NCBI GenBank assembly: GCA_024641025.1
Contig: JAHEDW010000009.1
Coordinates: forward strand, 1 to 49,234
Length of the DNA: 49,234 nt
Direction of reading: 5' to 3'
Source: Gallionella sp.
Lineage (GTDB): Bacteria; Pseudomonadota; Gammaproteobacteria; Burkholderiales; Gallionellaceae
Numbering within the stretch: the first letter of the stretch is position 1; each line of letters opens with the position of its first letter. Position numbers and translations under genes: made by a program. The notes under the pieces are model-generated. The model saw only the letters and a program-made list of their open reading frames with translations, did no database searches and was not told the DNA's origin. Shown in pieces: positions 17,850 to 26,523 of the stretch.

Positions 17850-19817
17850 TTACTCACCCAAACCCATCTGGATATAACCAGTCGGGCATACGTCCGCGCA
17901 AATATGACAACCGATACACTTGTTGTAATCCGTATCAACATATCGCCCGAGCGTGGACTGATTCTTCTTGACGCGGAACACGGCAGTCTGAGGACAATAG
18001 ACAACGCAATTGTCACACTCGAAACACATTCCGCAACTCATGCAGCGCTTTGCTTCCGCTGCCGCTTGTTCCCCGGAAAGCACCCCTAAGCGATCTTCAA
18101 AATTACCGAGGGCCGATTCTTTGCTCAGCGTGGTGATATCGCGCTTGTTGCGAGCGACCATTGAAAAGTGTCCCAAAAACAACTTGTCATGGGGAATCAC
18201 ATACCGATCGGAGCGATTATCGAAGTTATGAACTGCAACATTTGAACTGTATGTGCCACGCAACGGTTCATGGATTTCTTTTACTTCGAGACCTTTTTCG
18301 ATCATCTTGCGCATCAAATCGAATTGGTGGGCATCAATCTTAGGACGTTTTTCCAGATCCTTTCCAAGCAGATAATTGTGTATCCCATCTGCCGCGATAG
18401 AACCATGGCCGATAGCAGTGGTCAGCAAATGTGGCCGTATGATATCGCCGCCGGCGAATATGCCTTTCTGGCCAGAAACCACATAATTACGATCCGTTGA
18501 GACCGCGCCTCTTCCATTATTGAATTCTTCGAGTCCGGTAAAGTCCACCGCTTGACCGATCGCAGACACGATCAGGTCTGCAGCAATATCCTGCTCGGTA
18601 CCTTCGATGTTTTTGACCTCCAACTTGCCACCGGCAAGCTTTGCTTCGCACTGGCTGACGCGCAATGCAGTAGCACGTCCGTCTTTGTCGCGCACAATGC
18701 CTATAGGTGCCATCCCGCCTCGTATCATGATACCTTCTGCGAGTGCCTGTTCGATCTCGTGCTTGTTCGCTTGCATCTTGTCGATGTCGAAGATAGATGT
18801 CAGTGTAACTTCAGCGCCCTGCTTCACAGAAATTTCAGCGACATCATGCGCCATCTGTCCTGCAATTGCACGCTCTAGATCTGTTGGCTTGGACTCCTCC
18901 AGATGACCTAGCCGTCGAGCGACGGTGGCAACGTCGATCGAGGTATCGCCACCACCGACCACCACTACGCGCTTACCGACATGCTGCAACCTGCCATCAT
19001 TGAAAGCCTTGAGGAAGGCAGTCGCCGTCACAACATTGGGTGCGGAACTGTCTTCAAGAGGAAGCGCACGACCAGCCTGAGCACCCATTCCTAGGAAAAC
19101 CGCATCAAAATCCTTACGGATCTGCTCAAGTGTGATATCGGTTCCGACGCGACATTTCAACCGTGTCTTTACGCCAAGATCGATGATGCGCTTGATCTCT
19201 GCATCGAGTACCTCGCGGGGCGTACGGAAACCAGGAATCCCATAACGCATCATGCCACCAAGATGTTCATGCTCATCGAATATCGTGACTTCGTGCCCCT
19301 TCAGGGTGAGTTGGTAGGCACAAGACAGGCTTGCAGGGCCACCACCGATTACCGCAACTTTCTTCCCTGTTGGCGCAATACTCTTGCTAAACGCAAGGTT
19401 GTTTGCTATCGCATATTCCCCGAGGAAATGCTCAACCGAATTGATTCCAACATGGTCTTCCAAGGCATTACGGTTACATCCGGTTTCACAAGGTGCAGGG
19501 CATACTCTACCCATCACTGATGGAAACGGATTTGCTTCCGTTAATCGGCGCCAAGCATATTCCTGCCAAGGCATGGTTGGCTTTCCATCAGCACCCACAG
19601 GGGGTTTTTCAGTACCCCGCGCAATGGCCAGATAGCCGCGGATGTCTTCACCAGCAGGGCAACTTCCTTGGCATGGAGGCGTTGACTGGATATAGGTCGG
19701 GCATTTGTGCGAGAAACTCGCCTGCAAGATCTTCTCGTTCAGGCGCTTGACCTTGCTGTCGCCGTCCTTGTAGCGCCGGAATGTTAAAGGTTGAATTGTT
19801 TCGTTTGTTGATGACAT
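17850..19817 (-). CDS. dsrL: DsrL, FAD/NAD(P) iron-sulfur oxidoreductase
   Basis: A 655-aa cytoplasmic flavoprotein related to the small subunit of glutamate synthase and essential for sulfur oxidation through rDsr. N-terminal cluster cysteines lie in PPCQGSCPAG and CPAPCETGC (about 39-114). The FAD site is VAVIGGGPASLS (from about 154) and the NAD(P) site is VVVVGGGDTSIDVA (from about 284). The C-terminus carries two ferredoxin motifs (CMSCGMCFECDNC and CIGCHICADVCPTG). It interacts with DsrAB and links the oxidation of DsrC-bound sulfur to NAD(P). Order K-L-J-O-P is that of Allochromatium. Confidence 0.95.
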   Translation of the reverse strand: MSSTNETIQPLTFRRYKDGDSKVKRLNEKILQASFSHKCPTYIQSTPPCQGSCPAGEDIRGYLAIARGTEKPPVGADGKPTMPWQEYAWRRLTEANPFPSVMGRVCPAPCETGCNRNALEDHVGINSVEHFLGEYAIANNLAFSKSIAPTGKKVAVIGGGPASLSCAYQLTLKGHEVTIFDEHEHLGGMMRYGIPGFRTPREVLDAEIKRIIDLGVKTRLKCRVGTDITLEQIRKDFDAVFLGMGAQAGRALPLEDSSAPNVVTATAFLKAFNDGRLQHVGKRVVVVGGGDTSIDVATVARRLGHLEESKPTDLERAIAGQMAHDVAEISVKQGAEVTLTSIFDIDKMQANKHEIEQALAEGIMIRGGMAPIGIVRDKDGRATALRVSQCEAKLAGGKLEVKNIEGTEQDIAADLIVSAIGQAVDFTGLEEFNNGRGAVSTDRNYVVSGQKGIFAGGDIIRPHLLTTAIGHGSIAADGIHNYLLGKDLEKRPKIDAHQFDLMRKMIEKGLEVKEIHEPLRGTYSSNVAVHNFDNRSDRYVIPHDKLFLGHFSMVARNKRDITTLSKESALGNFEDRLGVLSGEQAAAEAKRCMSCGMCFECDNCVVYCPQTAVFRVKKNQSTLGRYVDTDYNKCIGCHICADVCPTGYIQMGLGE

Positions 19818-19837
19818 TGACTGCCTCCAGTAAAATT

Positions 19838-21367
19838 TTATTTTGCGCCCAGCTTGATCGCATTGCTGACCAACTGGTGAACGCCACCTACCATTTTCCT
19901 ATCGAACCCGTAATACGGCATGACCTTGGAGAATTGGGTCTTGCATATCGCACATATGACCGCCAAGAAATTCACCCCTTGTTCATCAGCCACTTGCTTC
20001 AGAACTTCCATGCGAGGCAATGCTCCCTTAACGCGCAAATCCATCAGGTCATCAGTCAGCAAACCGCCACCGCCACCGCAGCAAAAGGTTTTCTCATGGG
20101 TGGTACTTGGGTCCATCTCCACAAAATGATTGGCAACAGCCTTGATGATGTTGCGCGGGATATCGAACTGTCCACCAGGATAGCCACCCATACGTGAACC
20201 ACGTGCAACATTGCATGAATCATGGAAAGTAATGATGTGTTTATCATTCGCTTCCTTGTCGAATGACAACGCTCCTCGCTCGATCATATCCCAGGTGAAT
20301 TCACAAATATGTGTCGGCTGTTTATAGCGATGGTCAAGTTGCCTTTGCAGCATCATGGCAAACTGGTCATCCTGGTCTGCTCCATCTCCAACACCGGTCA
20401 AAGTGTTCCAGAAGCTGTATGCAACTCGCCAAGCATGGCCACATTCTCCGACCACGATACGTTTCACGCCCAGTTCCAAAGCGGCTTCGCGAATTCGTAG
20501 CGCGACTTTGCGCAACTGCTCATAATTGCCGATGAACATGCCAAAGTTGGCGGCTTCGGAAGACATCGATGAAATAGTCCAACTGGTTCCGGTGGCATGG
20601 AACACCTTGCCATATCCGATCAGGCTGTCTATATGTGGCTCGGCAAAAAAATCGGCAGACGGCGTAATCAAAAGCACCTCGGCACCTTTGACATCGACCG
20701 GGAAGCGAACATCGATTCCAGTGTCTTCCTTAACGTCTTCTTCCAATCCCTCCATCGTATCGATCAATGCCGGGCCGGGAAGGCCGAGGTTGTTTCCGAT
20801 CTTGTGGACTTTGCCGATGATCTCGTTGTCATACTTCTGGCCATAGCCGACAGAATCAAGGATCTCTCGTCCAGCCATGGTAACTTCGGCAGTGTCGATG
20901 CCATAGGGACAAAACACCGAGCAACGGCGACACTCTGAGCATTGGTGGTAATAGTTGTGCCATTCATCCAGCACTTCGCGAGTCAAATCACGCGCTCCGA
21001 CAAGCTTTGGAAACAATTTGCCCGGCAAGGTGAAATAGCGGCGATAAATGCTGCGCATCAAGTCCTGACGCGCCACGGGCATATTCTTAGGATCCTGGGT
21101 TCCGATGAAATAATGACATTTGTCAGAGCACGCACCGCAATGCACGCAGGCATCCATGAATACCTTTAGGGAGCGGTATTTCCCGAGCAACTCCCCCATC
21201 TTGGAAATCGCCTTATCATGCCAGTCATCAACCAACTTACCTGGAAAGCCAAGTCCTTCCTGGATCTTTTCATTGGCAACGTAAGGTCCAGGTCCTTCCA
21301 TCGCACCCGGTTTTAGTGCAGGAATGATTGGAATGACACGATAGGCCGGTGCTGTGATCTCGCTCAT
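19838..21367 (-). CDS. dsrK: DsrK, HdrD-like catalytic subunit of DsrMKJOP
   Basis: A 509-aa iron-sulfur protein of the heterodisulfide reductase D type. Two ferredoxin-like clusters are bound by C74/77/80/84 (CVHCGACSDKC) and C143/146/149/153 (CSECRRCSVFC). CCG-type motifs that hold the special catalytic cluster are at HDSCNVARG and FCCGGGGG. It acts on the DsrC disulfide or trisulfide at the cytoplasmic face together with DsrM. The start overlaps the dsrM stop by 4 nt. Confidence 0.96.
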   Translation of the reverse strand: MSEITAPAYRVIPIIPALKPGAMEGPGPYVANEKIQEGLGFPGKLVDDWHDKAISKMGELLGKYRSLKVFMDACVHCGACSDKCHYFIGTQDPKNMPVARQDLMRSIYRRYFTLPGKLFPKLVGARDLTREVLDEWHNYYHQCSECRRCSVFCPYGIDTAEVTMAGREILDSVGYGQKYDNEIIGKVHKIGNNLGLPGPALIDTMEGLEEDVKEDTGIDVRFPVDVKGAEVLLITPSADFFAEPHIDSLIGYGKVFHATGTSWTISSMSSEAANFGMFIGNYEQLRKVALRIREAALELGVKRIVVGECGHAWRVAYSFWNTLTGVGDGADQDDQFAMMLQRQLDHRYKQPTHICEFTWDMIERGALSFDKEANDKHIITFHDSCNVARGSRMGGYPGGQFDIPRNIIKAVANHFVEMDPSTTHEKTFCCGGGGGLLTDDLMDLRVKGALPRMEVLKQVADEQGVNFLAVICAICKTQFSKVMPYYGFDRKMVGGVHQLVSNAIKLGAK

Positions 21368-22092
21368 TTTCCTGACTCCATTTGTTTGGCCCAGGAAGAA
21401 ATGTGACGCTTTTCTCGGGGGTTGTCGGCCTGGTTTCGGCTAGGCGAGAAGAACACTCCTGGAGCATGCAGTAATTTGCTGATCGGGAAAATCATCATTA
21501 GTGCTGCAACCATGAACAGATGCACATAAAGTACAAAGTTAGCAGGTAATTTCTGCATGTCAAAGTACATCAACCCTAACATGAATCCCTTTACAGCAAC
21601 CACGTCCGTGTGTTCTATGAAACTCATGAATAATCCGGAAAACGCGATGACCATAAACAGCGCCAACATCAGATGGTCTGATGGTGTGGAAATATAACGT
21701 ATGCGCTCGACAAAAATTCGCCGTGCCCAAAGACCAGCCACGCCGAGCAACATCGTTATACCGGCATATGTGCCAAAAGGCTGAATGAAAGCCACCCAGG
21801 CCCAGACAGGCTCGGTAAAGTAACGCAAGTGACGCAACAGAACGAGTGCCAGGCTAGCATGAAACAACCACCCGACTGCCCAAGTCCAAAGATTCGCCTT
21901 GAACAGGCTTTCGAACAGTACCACCTCACGCATCATTCTCAGCACCACACCGCCAGTATCAATCGGTGCCGGTGTAGTAGGAATTTTCAGCGGGGCGGGA
22001 GTGCGGGTATAAACGCTAATACGGTAGAACGTCCCCACGACAAACATCAAGGTGGCAAAGTAGAACAGGATTGCAAACAGGATGCTGGTCAT
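21364..22092 (-). CDS. dsrM: DsrM, cytochrome b membrane subunit
   Basis: A 242-aa NarI-type diheme cytochrome b with about five hydrophobic helices and internal histidines such as WLFHASLALVLLRHLRYF. It exchanges electrons between the quinone pool and DsrK. It begins 35 nt after dsrC and overlaps dsrK by 4 nt. Confidence 0.94.
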   Translation of the reverse strand: MTSILFAILFYFATLMFVVGTFYRISVYTRTPAPLKIPTTPAPIDTGGVVLRMMREVVLFESLFKANLWTWAVGWLFHASLALVLLRHLRYFTEPVWAWVAFIQPFGTYAGITMLLGVAGLWARRIFVERIRYISTPSDHLMLALFMVIAFSGLFMSFIEHTDVVAVKGFMLGLMYFDMQKLPANFVLYVHLFMVAALMMIFPISKLLHAPGVFFSPSRNQADNPREKRHISSWAKQMESGK

Positions 22093-22127
22093 GAGATGTC
22101 CTTAAATAAACCTCTCTGAAGCCGGGC

Positions 22128-22463
22128 TTAAACGCAACCTGTTGGCTTGGGCAATCCGGCGATCTTGCACGCTTGCTTGCCTGGTCCGTAAGGAAACAAA
22201 CCATAAAGGTATTCGCTGTTACCTTTGTCGGCACCCAGCTTTTTTCCGATAGCTTTGGTCAATACACGAACTGCAGGCGCAATTTGGTATTCTTCAAAGT
22301 ATTCACGCAGAAAATTGATCACTTCCCAATGTTGGTCGGTCATTTCTATGTTTTCAGTCTGCGCGATGTAGTTAGCGACATCCTTATTCCAATCGGAAAG
22401 ATTGACGAGGTAGCCCTCTTCGTCTGTTTCATAAGATTTTCCACCGACATCAATGGTACTCAT
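22128..22463 (-). CDS. dsrC: DsrC, sulfur-carrier substrate protein
   Basis: A 111-aa DsrC with both conserved C-terminal cysteines, C99 (KQACKIAGLP) and the penultimate C110 (PTGCV). These carry sulfur as persulfide or trisulfide to DsrAB and are turned over by DsrK. The start is ATG 22463 (MSTIDVGGKS), preceded by AAGGAG at 7 nt; a longer frame upstream lacks an SD. It is the catalytic copy, in contrast to the cysteine-less paralogue at 27166. Confidence 0.97.
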   Translation of the reverse strand: MSTIDVGGKSYETDEEGYLVNLSDWNKDVANYIAQTENIEMTDQHWEVINFLREYFEEYQIAPAVRVLTKAIGKKLGADKGNSEYLYGLFPYGPGKQACKIAGLPKPTGCV

Positions 22464-22489
22464 GCTAATTCTCCTTATGTGATTAAAGC

Positions 22490-22789
22490 TTATAGCCAGG
22501 ATTGGCAATTGTTATTTGCGGTAGTGAGATCAACGAAGCCGCCGTAATCAACGGGTGAAACACCTGCAATGATGCGATCGGCAAGTCCGCGTGCTTCAAG
22601 GTCGGGCTGTAAAACATGGATCTTGAATTTTTCTAAAGCTTCTCGTATTTTGCCCTCGAATGCATTTCCGGTAGTGGCTGCATAGACAGCATCTTCAATG
22701 AGCAAAATATCACCGCCCGATTGAGCAACGCGCAAGCAACTATCGAGTGAGTTATTCGATAGGGGAGATTTATTGATGATATGCAACAT
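22490..22789 (-). CDS. dsrH: DsrH (TusB-like) subunit of DsrEFH
   Basis: A 99-aa TusB/DsrH-fold protein starting MLHIINKSPLSNNSLDSCLR, with C18 at the position of the family cysteine. Forms the DsrE2F2H2 sulfur-transfer complex that passes sulfane sulfur to DsrC. It lies between dsrF and dsrC. Confidence 0.94.
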   Translation of the reverse strand: MLHIINKSPLSNNSLDSCLRVAQSGGDILLIEDAVYAATTGNAFEGKIREALEKFKIHVLQPDLEARGLADRIIAGVSPVDYGGFVDLTTANNNCQSWL

Positions 22790-22800
22790 TTGGCAACCCC

Positions 22801-23175
22801 CTAGAAACTCAAGACTACGTCTTGCTGGTTCATCAATTCGCCCAATTCAGCGGCCCCTAGAACGGTTACGTCCACAAGCAAATCCTCTTCACTTATTCCG
22901 CGTGCTTCCAGAGATTCCTTATCGACATACAGCTTCTCGATGTCATATCCCTCCAGCGCGCGATAGGCAGGCGAAAAATTCTTGCATTCGATGCCTTTGG
23001 TCTGCTGACCCTTCTTTAATTGATAAACACCGTCATCCATAAACACCAGTGAGACGTCCTGATCAAAAGCGGCGGTGATAAGCACGACTTCCAGCGATTC
23101 GAGCGCGTAGATCGTGCCGTAAGGCGCCTTGCGATTGACGAACATGAATTTTTTAATGCTGTTTCCTTCGCTCAT
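22801..23175 (-). CDS. dsrF: DsrF (TusC-like) subunit of DsrEFH
   Basis: A 124-aa TusC/DsrF-fold protein (KKFMFVNRKAPYGTIYALES near the start). It has a structural role in the DsrEFH hexamer; only one cysteine is present, in IECKNF. Twelve nucleotides or less separate it from dsrE and dsrH. Confidence 0.94.
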   Translation of the reverse strand: MSEGNSIKKFMFVNRKAPYGTIYALESLEVVLITAAFDQDVSLVFMDDGVYQLKKGQQTKGIECKNFSPAYRALEGYDIEKLYVDKESLEARGISEEDLLVDVTVLGAAELGELMNQQDVVLSF

Positions 23176-23186
23176 GTTAGTAACCC

Positions 23187-23546
23187 CTAATCGCCAAACA
23201 CGACCGTACGGTCGGTTTGTATACCTGCTTCTACAAGTTGTCCCAGGCCGGAAATACGGAAACCGGTTGCAAGATTCTCATCCTTGATCCCACGCCGCAG
23301 TGCTGCCGCCACGCAAACTACCAGATCCACGCCATGCTCCTCTGCAAGCTTGCTCCAACGGTTCACGATATGGCGATCATCCTGTGGCGGTTCAGTCAAT
23401 TTGGAGGCGTTATTCACTCCGTCATGATAGAAAAATACGCGCCACACTTCATGTCCTTTGGCGATCGCCGCCTTGCAGAACAAATAGGCAGTATCACTGG
23501 CTTGATGCTGATATGGCCCTTCGTTAACGACAATACCGAATTTCAT
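23187..23546 (-). CDS. dsrE: DsrE (TusD-like), active sulfur-binding subunit of DsrEFH
   Basis: A 119-aa TusD/DsrE-fold protein. C78 in LVVCVAAALRRGI is at the exact position of the persulfide-carrying cysteine described for Allochromatium DsrE. It receives sulfur from TusA and hands it to DsrC. It lies directly after dsrB, the classical order in sulfur oxidisers; the presence of dsrEFH marks the Dsr system as oxidative. Confidence 0.96.
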   Translation of the reverse strand: MKFGIVVNEGPYQHQASDTAYLFCKAAIAKGHEVWRVFFYHDGVNNASKLTEPPQDDRHIVNRWSKLAEEHGVDLVVCVAAALRRGIKDENLATGFRISGLGQLVEAGIQTDRTVVFGD

Positions 23547-23560
23547 GCGCCGACTCCTGA

Positions 23561-24655
23561 TTAAAAGCGGATATGAGTGGAAGCATTGAACGTGGAACGT
23601 GAGCCGCGCCAGTCGTCAATCAGATACTTGGTAAACGGCAATTCAGTCTTTTCAAAGAAACGCGGCCAACCGATGCGATCGATCCAATCGGCCATGCGCT
23701 CCCAAGGACGGGCGTCTTCCTTGTAAACATGCAATATCCGCTTAACTACTTCGTTGACTTCAGGCCATCTTGGGGCGTTGTTCGGCAGGCCGGACGCAAC
23801 CATTTTCATAAATGTCGGCTTGCCTCGGGCATTAGAATTCTTGCCACCCACCCAGATCGCCAGCTTGGAGTACTCAGGATCATTAATCTGCATTGGTGGA
23901 CAAGGTGGATAGCAAGCGCCACAGCACATGCACTTGGTTTCATCGATCTCCAGGGAAGGCTTGCCATTCACCATGGCCGGACGTATCGCAGCCACCGGAC
24001 AACGAGCAACCACCGTCGGACGTTCGCATACGTTGGCAACCAGATCATGATTGATGACCGGTGGCTTGGTATGTTGAACGATGATCGCAATATCTGCCTG
24101 ACCGCCGCAGTTGATTTCGCAGCATGAAGTCGACAAGTGCACGCGGTTTGGCATTTCCTCACGTTTGAATTCAACGATCAGCTCATCCATCAAGGCTTTG
24201 ACAACACCTGATGCATCTGTACCTGGTATATCGCAATGTAACCAACCCTGGGTGTGTGCGATCATCGAAACAGAGTTACCAGTGCCACCTACCGGAAAGC
24301 CGTGCTTTTCCAATTCAGCAATCAGTGGGTCAACCTTTTCTGCCTTGGATACCATGTACTCGATGTTGGATCGAATGGTGAAGCGCACATGACCTTCTGC
24401 GTACTTGTCAGCGATATCACATAACAAACGGATGGTTCCCACATCCATCTGACGTTGCGTGCCGGCACGTACCGTCCAGATCTGGTCGCCACTATGCGCC
24501 ACATGACGCAATACACCTGGTCGTGGGCGATCATGATATTTCCACTGGCCATAATTCTTGGTCATTAGCGGGTGCAGATACTTCTTATTCTCCGGCACCC
24601 CGGTTTCTTTGGGTTTACGCTTTGCGGCAGGCTTCTCTTGAACTGCTTGGTTCAT
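23561..24655 (-). CDS. dsrB: DsrB, reverse dissimilatory sulfite reductase beta subunit
   Basis: A 364-aa sulfite reductase beta subunit. Cysteines for the sirohaem-coupled 4Fe-4S cluster lie in STSCCEINCGG and later motifs; a ferredoxin insert is at CMCCGACYPPCPPM. The start is ATG 24655 (MNQAVQEKP) with GGAGAG 5 nt upstream; a longer frame exists but overlaps dsrA. It forms an alpha2beta2 enzyme with DsrA that oxidises DsrC-bound sulfur to sulfite. The dsrA-dsrB gap is 11 nt. Confidence 0.96.
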   Translation of the reverse strand: MNQAVQEKPAAKRKPKETGVPENKKYLHPLMTKNYGQWKYHDRPRPGVLRHVAHSGDQIWTVRAGTQRQMDVGTIRLLCDIADKYAEGHVRFTIRSNIEYMVSKAEKVDPLIAELEKHGFPVGGTGNSVSMIAHTQGWLHCDIPGTDASGVVKALMDELIVEFKREEMPNRVHLSTSCCEINCGGQADIAIIVQHTKPPVINHDLVANVCERPTVVARCPVAAIRPAMVNGKPSLEIDETKCMCCGACYPPCPPMQINDPEYSKLAIWVGGKNSNARGKPTFMKMVASGLPNNAPRWPEVNEVVKRILHVYKEDARPWERMADWIDRIGWPRFFEKTELPFTKYLIDDWRGSRSTFNASTHIRF

Positions 24656-24666
24656 ATCATCTCTCC

Positions 24667-25962
24667 TCAGGCTGCTTGCTTCTTGGCGTTGATCTTCGCA
24701 ACTTCCTCGTCCCAACCATCCGTCCGGACATATGGATTGGTACGGGGCGTGGAGACCATGTTGGGGTCTACATCGACTTCAACGCCTTCAAGGAAATTGA
24801 TCAAGCCGATACGCTCGATCATCTCGCCCGTACGTTCGTGCTCGAGTGCATTCTCCGCAAAAAAGTCTATGGTTCGTTGTGCCAGATCAACCAGTTTCTG
24901 GACCTCTTCCTCCGTATCGAGTTTCATGAACGGGATGATGACTGTCCCCATCAGGCCACCGATTTTCAACGTGCTCTTGCCACCGACCAGCACACTTGCA
25001 CCTTTGTCTTTTCCTGGAGCCAGTGCACCTGTCATCACGTTGATACAATGCATGCAACGCACGCAATCGTGGTTATCGATTTCGATCGCGTGAGTGTCAT
25101 TGACCGCAACACTGGTGATACTTGGACCCTTCTTCACATCCTTGATCTGCTTGAGCTGCAAAGTTTTTGTCGGGCAGCGAGCGACAACGTCGTTCACCAA
25201 CTCGTCCATGCCATGCTTCGCGAACCATTTCTTGGCTAGCTCCTCGTCAGAGCGCATGTTGTCGCGCCAAGTACCGATCACTGCCATATCGGCACGCTGC
25301 ACAGAGTTCATGCAGTCATTCGGGCAACCAGAGAACTTGAACTTGAATTTGTAAGGCAGGGATGGTCGATGGATATCATCCAGGAAAGTATTGAGCACAC
25401 TACGTTGAGCATTGGCTTCGTCGTAACATGACTGCTCGCAGCGCGCAGCGCCTACGCAGGACATCGAAGTGCGCACTGCAGGGCCTGCGCCGCCGAGGTC
25501 GAAACCCATCTCATTGATCTCGTCGAAGGCTTTCTGAACATTTTCAGTAGTCGCGCCTTGGAACATGATGTCGCCAGACTGGCCATGGAAAGCAATCAAG
25601 CCTGAGCCATGCTTTTCCCAGACGTCGCAAAATTTACGCAAAGTATCAGTATCGTAGTGCATGCCCGGAGGTGGCATCACACGCAATGTATGAAATTCGG
25701 CACAGTCTGGGTAAATCGGCTTGCCATCTTCATCCTTGAGTTCAGTAAAGCGAGGAATAATGCCGCCGCCATAACCAAACACGCCGACAGTACCGCCCTT
25801 CCAGTAGCCTTTTTTGGTCTGGTAAGAGGTCTCGAGTTGACCGAGCAGATCAACGACATAGTCTTTGTCCTTTGCCAGATCTTTCAAGCCGGTCACAAAA
25901 CTTGGCCACGGGCCACTCTCGAGTTGATCAAGGTTCGGGGTATCATGCAGCTTCTTAGCCAT
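24667..25962 (-). CDS. dsrA: DsrA, reverse dissimilatory sulfite reductase alpha subunit
   Basis: A 431-aa sulfite reductase alpha subunit. Sirohaem/4Fe-4S cluster cysteines are seen in SCVGAARCEQSC and GCPNDCMNS, and the ferredoxin domain in CVRCMHCINVMTG. The start is ATG 25962 (MAKKLHDTPN) with AAGGAAG upstream; the open frame continues further but without a matching SD. First gene of the dsr operon, with an untranslated leader of about 130 nt if the promoter at 26099-26127 is right. The neighbouring dsrEFH and dsrL show that the enzyme runs in the oxidative direction. Confidence 0.97.
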   Translation of the reverse strand: MAKKLHDTPNLDQLESGPWPSFVTGLKDLAKDKDYVVDLLGQLETSYQTKKGYWKGGTVGVFGYGGGIIPRFTELKDEDGKPIYPDCAEFHTLRVMPPPGMHYDTDTLRKFCDVWEKHGSGLIAFHGQSGDIMFQGATTENVQKAFDEINEMGFDLGGAGPAVRTSMSCVGAARCEQSCYDEANAQRSVLNTFLDDIHRPSLPYKFKFKFSGCPNDCMNSVQRADMAVIGTWRDNMRSDEELAKKWFAKHGMDELVNDVVARCPTKTLQLKQIKDVKKGPSITSVAVNDTHAIEIDNHDCVRCMHCINVMTGALAPGKDKGASVLVGGKSTLKIGGLMGTVIIPFMKLDTEEEVQKLVDLAQRTIDFFAENALEHERTGEMIERIGLINFLEGVEVDVDPNMVSTPRTNPYVRTDGWDEEVAKINAKKQAA

Positions 25963-26098
25963 AATAATCTTCCTTTCAGTCGCGTTGCCCGTAGCTTGCT
26001 GCTGGCAAACGATAAATAACCCGGCAGAGGCGGGAACTGGTGATCCGTCTGATTTTACCGCCATTATTCAGCGGCAAGTCCATATTTATTGATGTATT

Positions 26099-26127
26099 AG
26101 GATATTACGATGTATAACAAGTTTCAA
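26099..26127 (-). promoter_or_regulatory. Predicted promoter of the dsr operon
   Basis: On the minus strand TTGAAA (26122-26127), a 17-nt spacer and TATCCT (26099-26104). The -10 is 4/6 to consensus, which suggests a need for an activator; a tandem operator-like element lies about 20-70 nt further upstream. Confidence 0.45.
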
Positions 26128-26133
26128 TCCATC

Positions 26134-26171
26134 ACCCGTAGCGGCTATCATCAATAACCCTTATGGGTAGT
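26134..26171. promoter_or_regulatory. Tandem operator-like element upstream of dsrA
   Basis: Two imperfect palindromes 20 nt apart (start to start): ACCC-N5-GGCT at 26134-26146 and ATAACCCTTATGGGTAGT at 26154-26171. The same pair with the same spacing stands upstream of tusA-dsrE2 at 31780-31817. Centres fall near -48 and -70 from the predicted dsrA start site, a position usual for an activator. The binding protein is not known. Confidence 0.5.
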
Positions 26172-26231
26172 GCATCGGCTTCCCCTAGTAGTATTCCAAT
26201 AGCAAGTATATTAACGATAGACTTGGACGTA

Positions 26232-26258
26232 TATAATAAACCTTTCAGAATGTTCTGA
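26232..26258 (+). promoter_or_regulatory. -10 element and palindrome upstream of the dsr-side plus-strand genes
   Basis: A perfect TATAAT at 26232-26237 with no good -35 lies 62 nt before the first plus-strand gene. Just downstream is a perfect 14-bp palindrome TCAGAATGTTCTGA (26245-26258) that would cover the start of transcription, as an operator would. Confidence 0.4.
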
Positions 26259-26298
26259 GGTGGCATTTTTATTATTGCCTAGTCAAAGGACAACATAA

Positions 26299-26523
26299 AT
26301 GACGAAAATCACAGAGTTGACAAAATTCAAGGTTCCTTTAGGCAGCCAGGATATTGAATTGCAGCAAATCGACCACGTGGAAGGTGGAATGAGCCTGTTG
26401 CGAATTCGAATTCGGGAAGGGAAACGATTTACCATATTCGACATCGATCCGGCAACGGCTCAACATTGGGCTGAGGCCATGCAAAGTTGGGCAGATACCC
26501 AGAAACAGGCGACAATTGGATAA
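26299..26523 (+). CDS. Small conserved-looking protein divergent from dsrA
   Basis: A 74-aa protein starting MTKITELTKFKVPLGSQD, with AAGGA about 9 nt upstream. It is predicted beta-rich in the first half (IELQQIDHVEGGMSLLRIRI) with a short helix near the end (AQHWAEAMQSWADTQ). No cysteine, signal or membrane segment. It heads a plus-strand set that reads away from dsrA and its stop overlaps the next gene's possible TTG start. I do not know a function. Confidence 0.75.
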   Translation: MTKITELTKFKVPLGSQDIELQQIDHVEGGMSLLRIRIREGKRFTIFDIDPATAQHWAEAMQSWADTQKQATIG

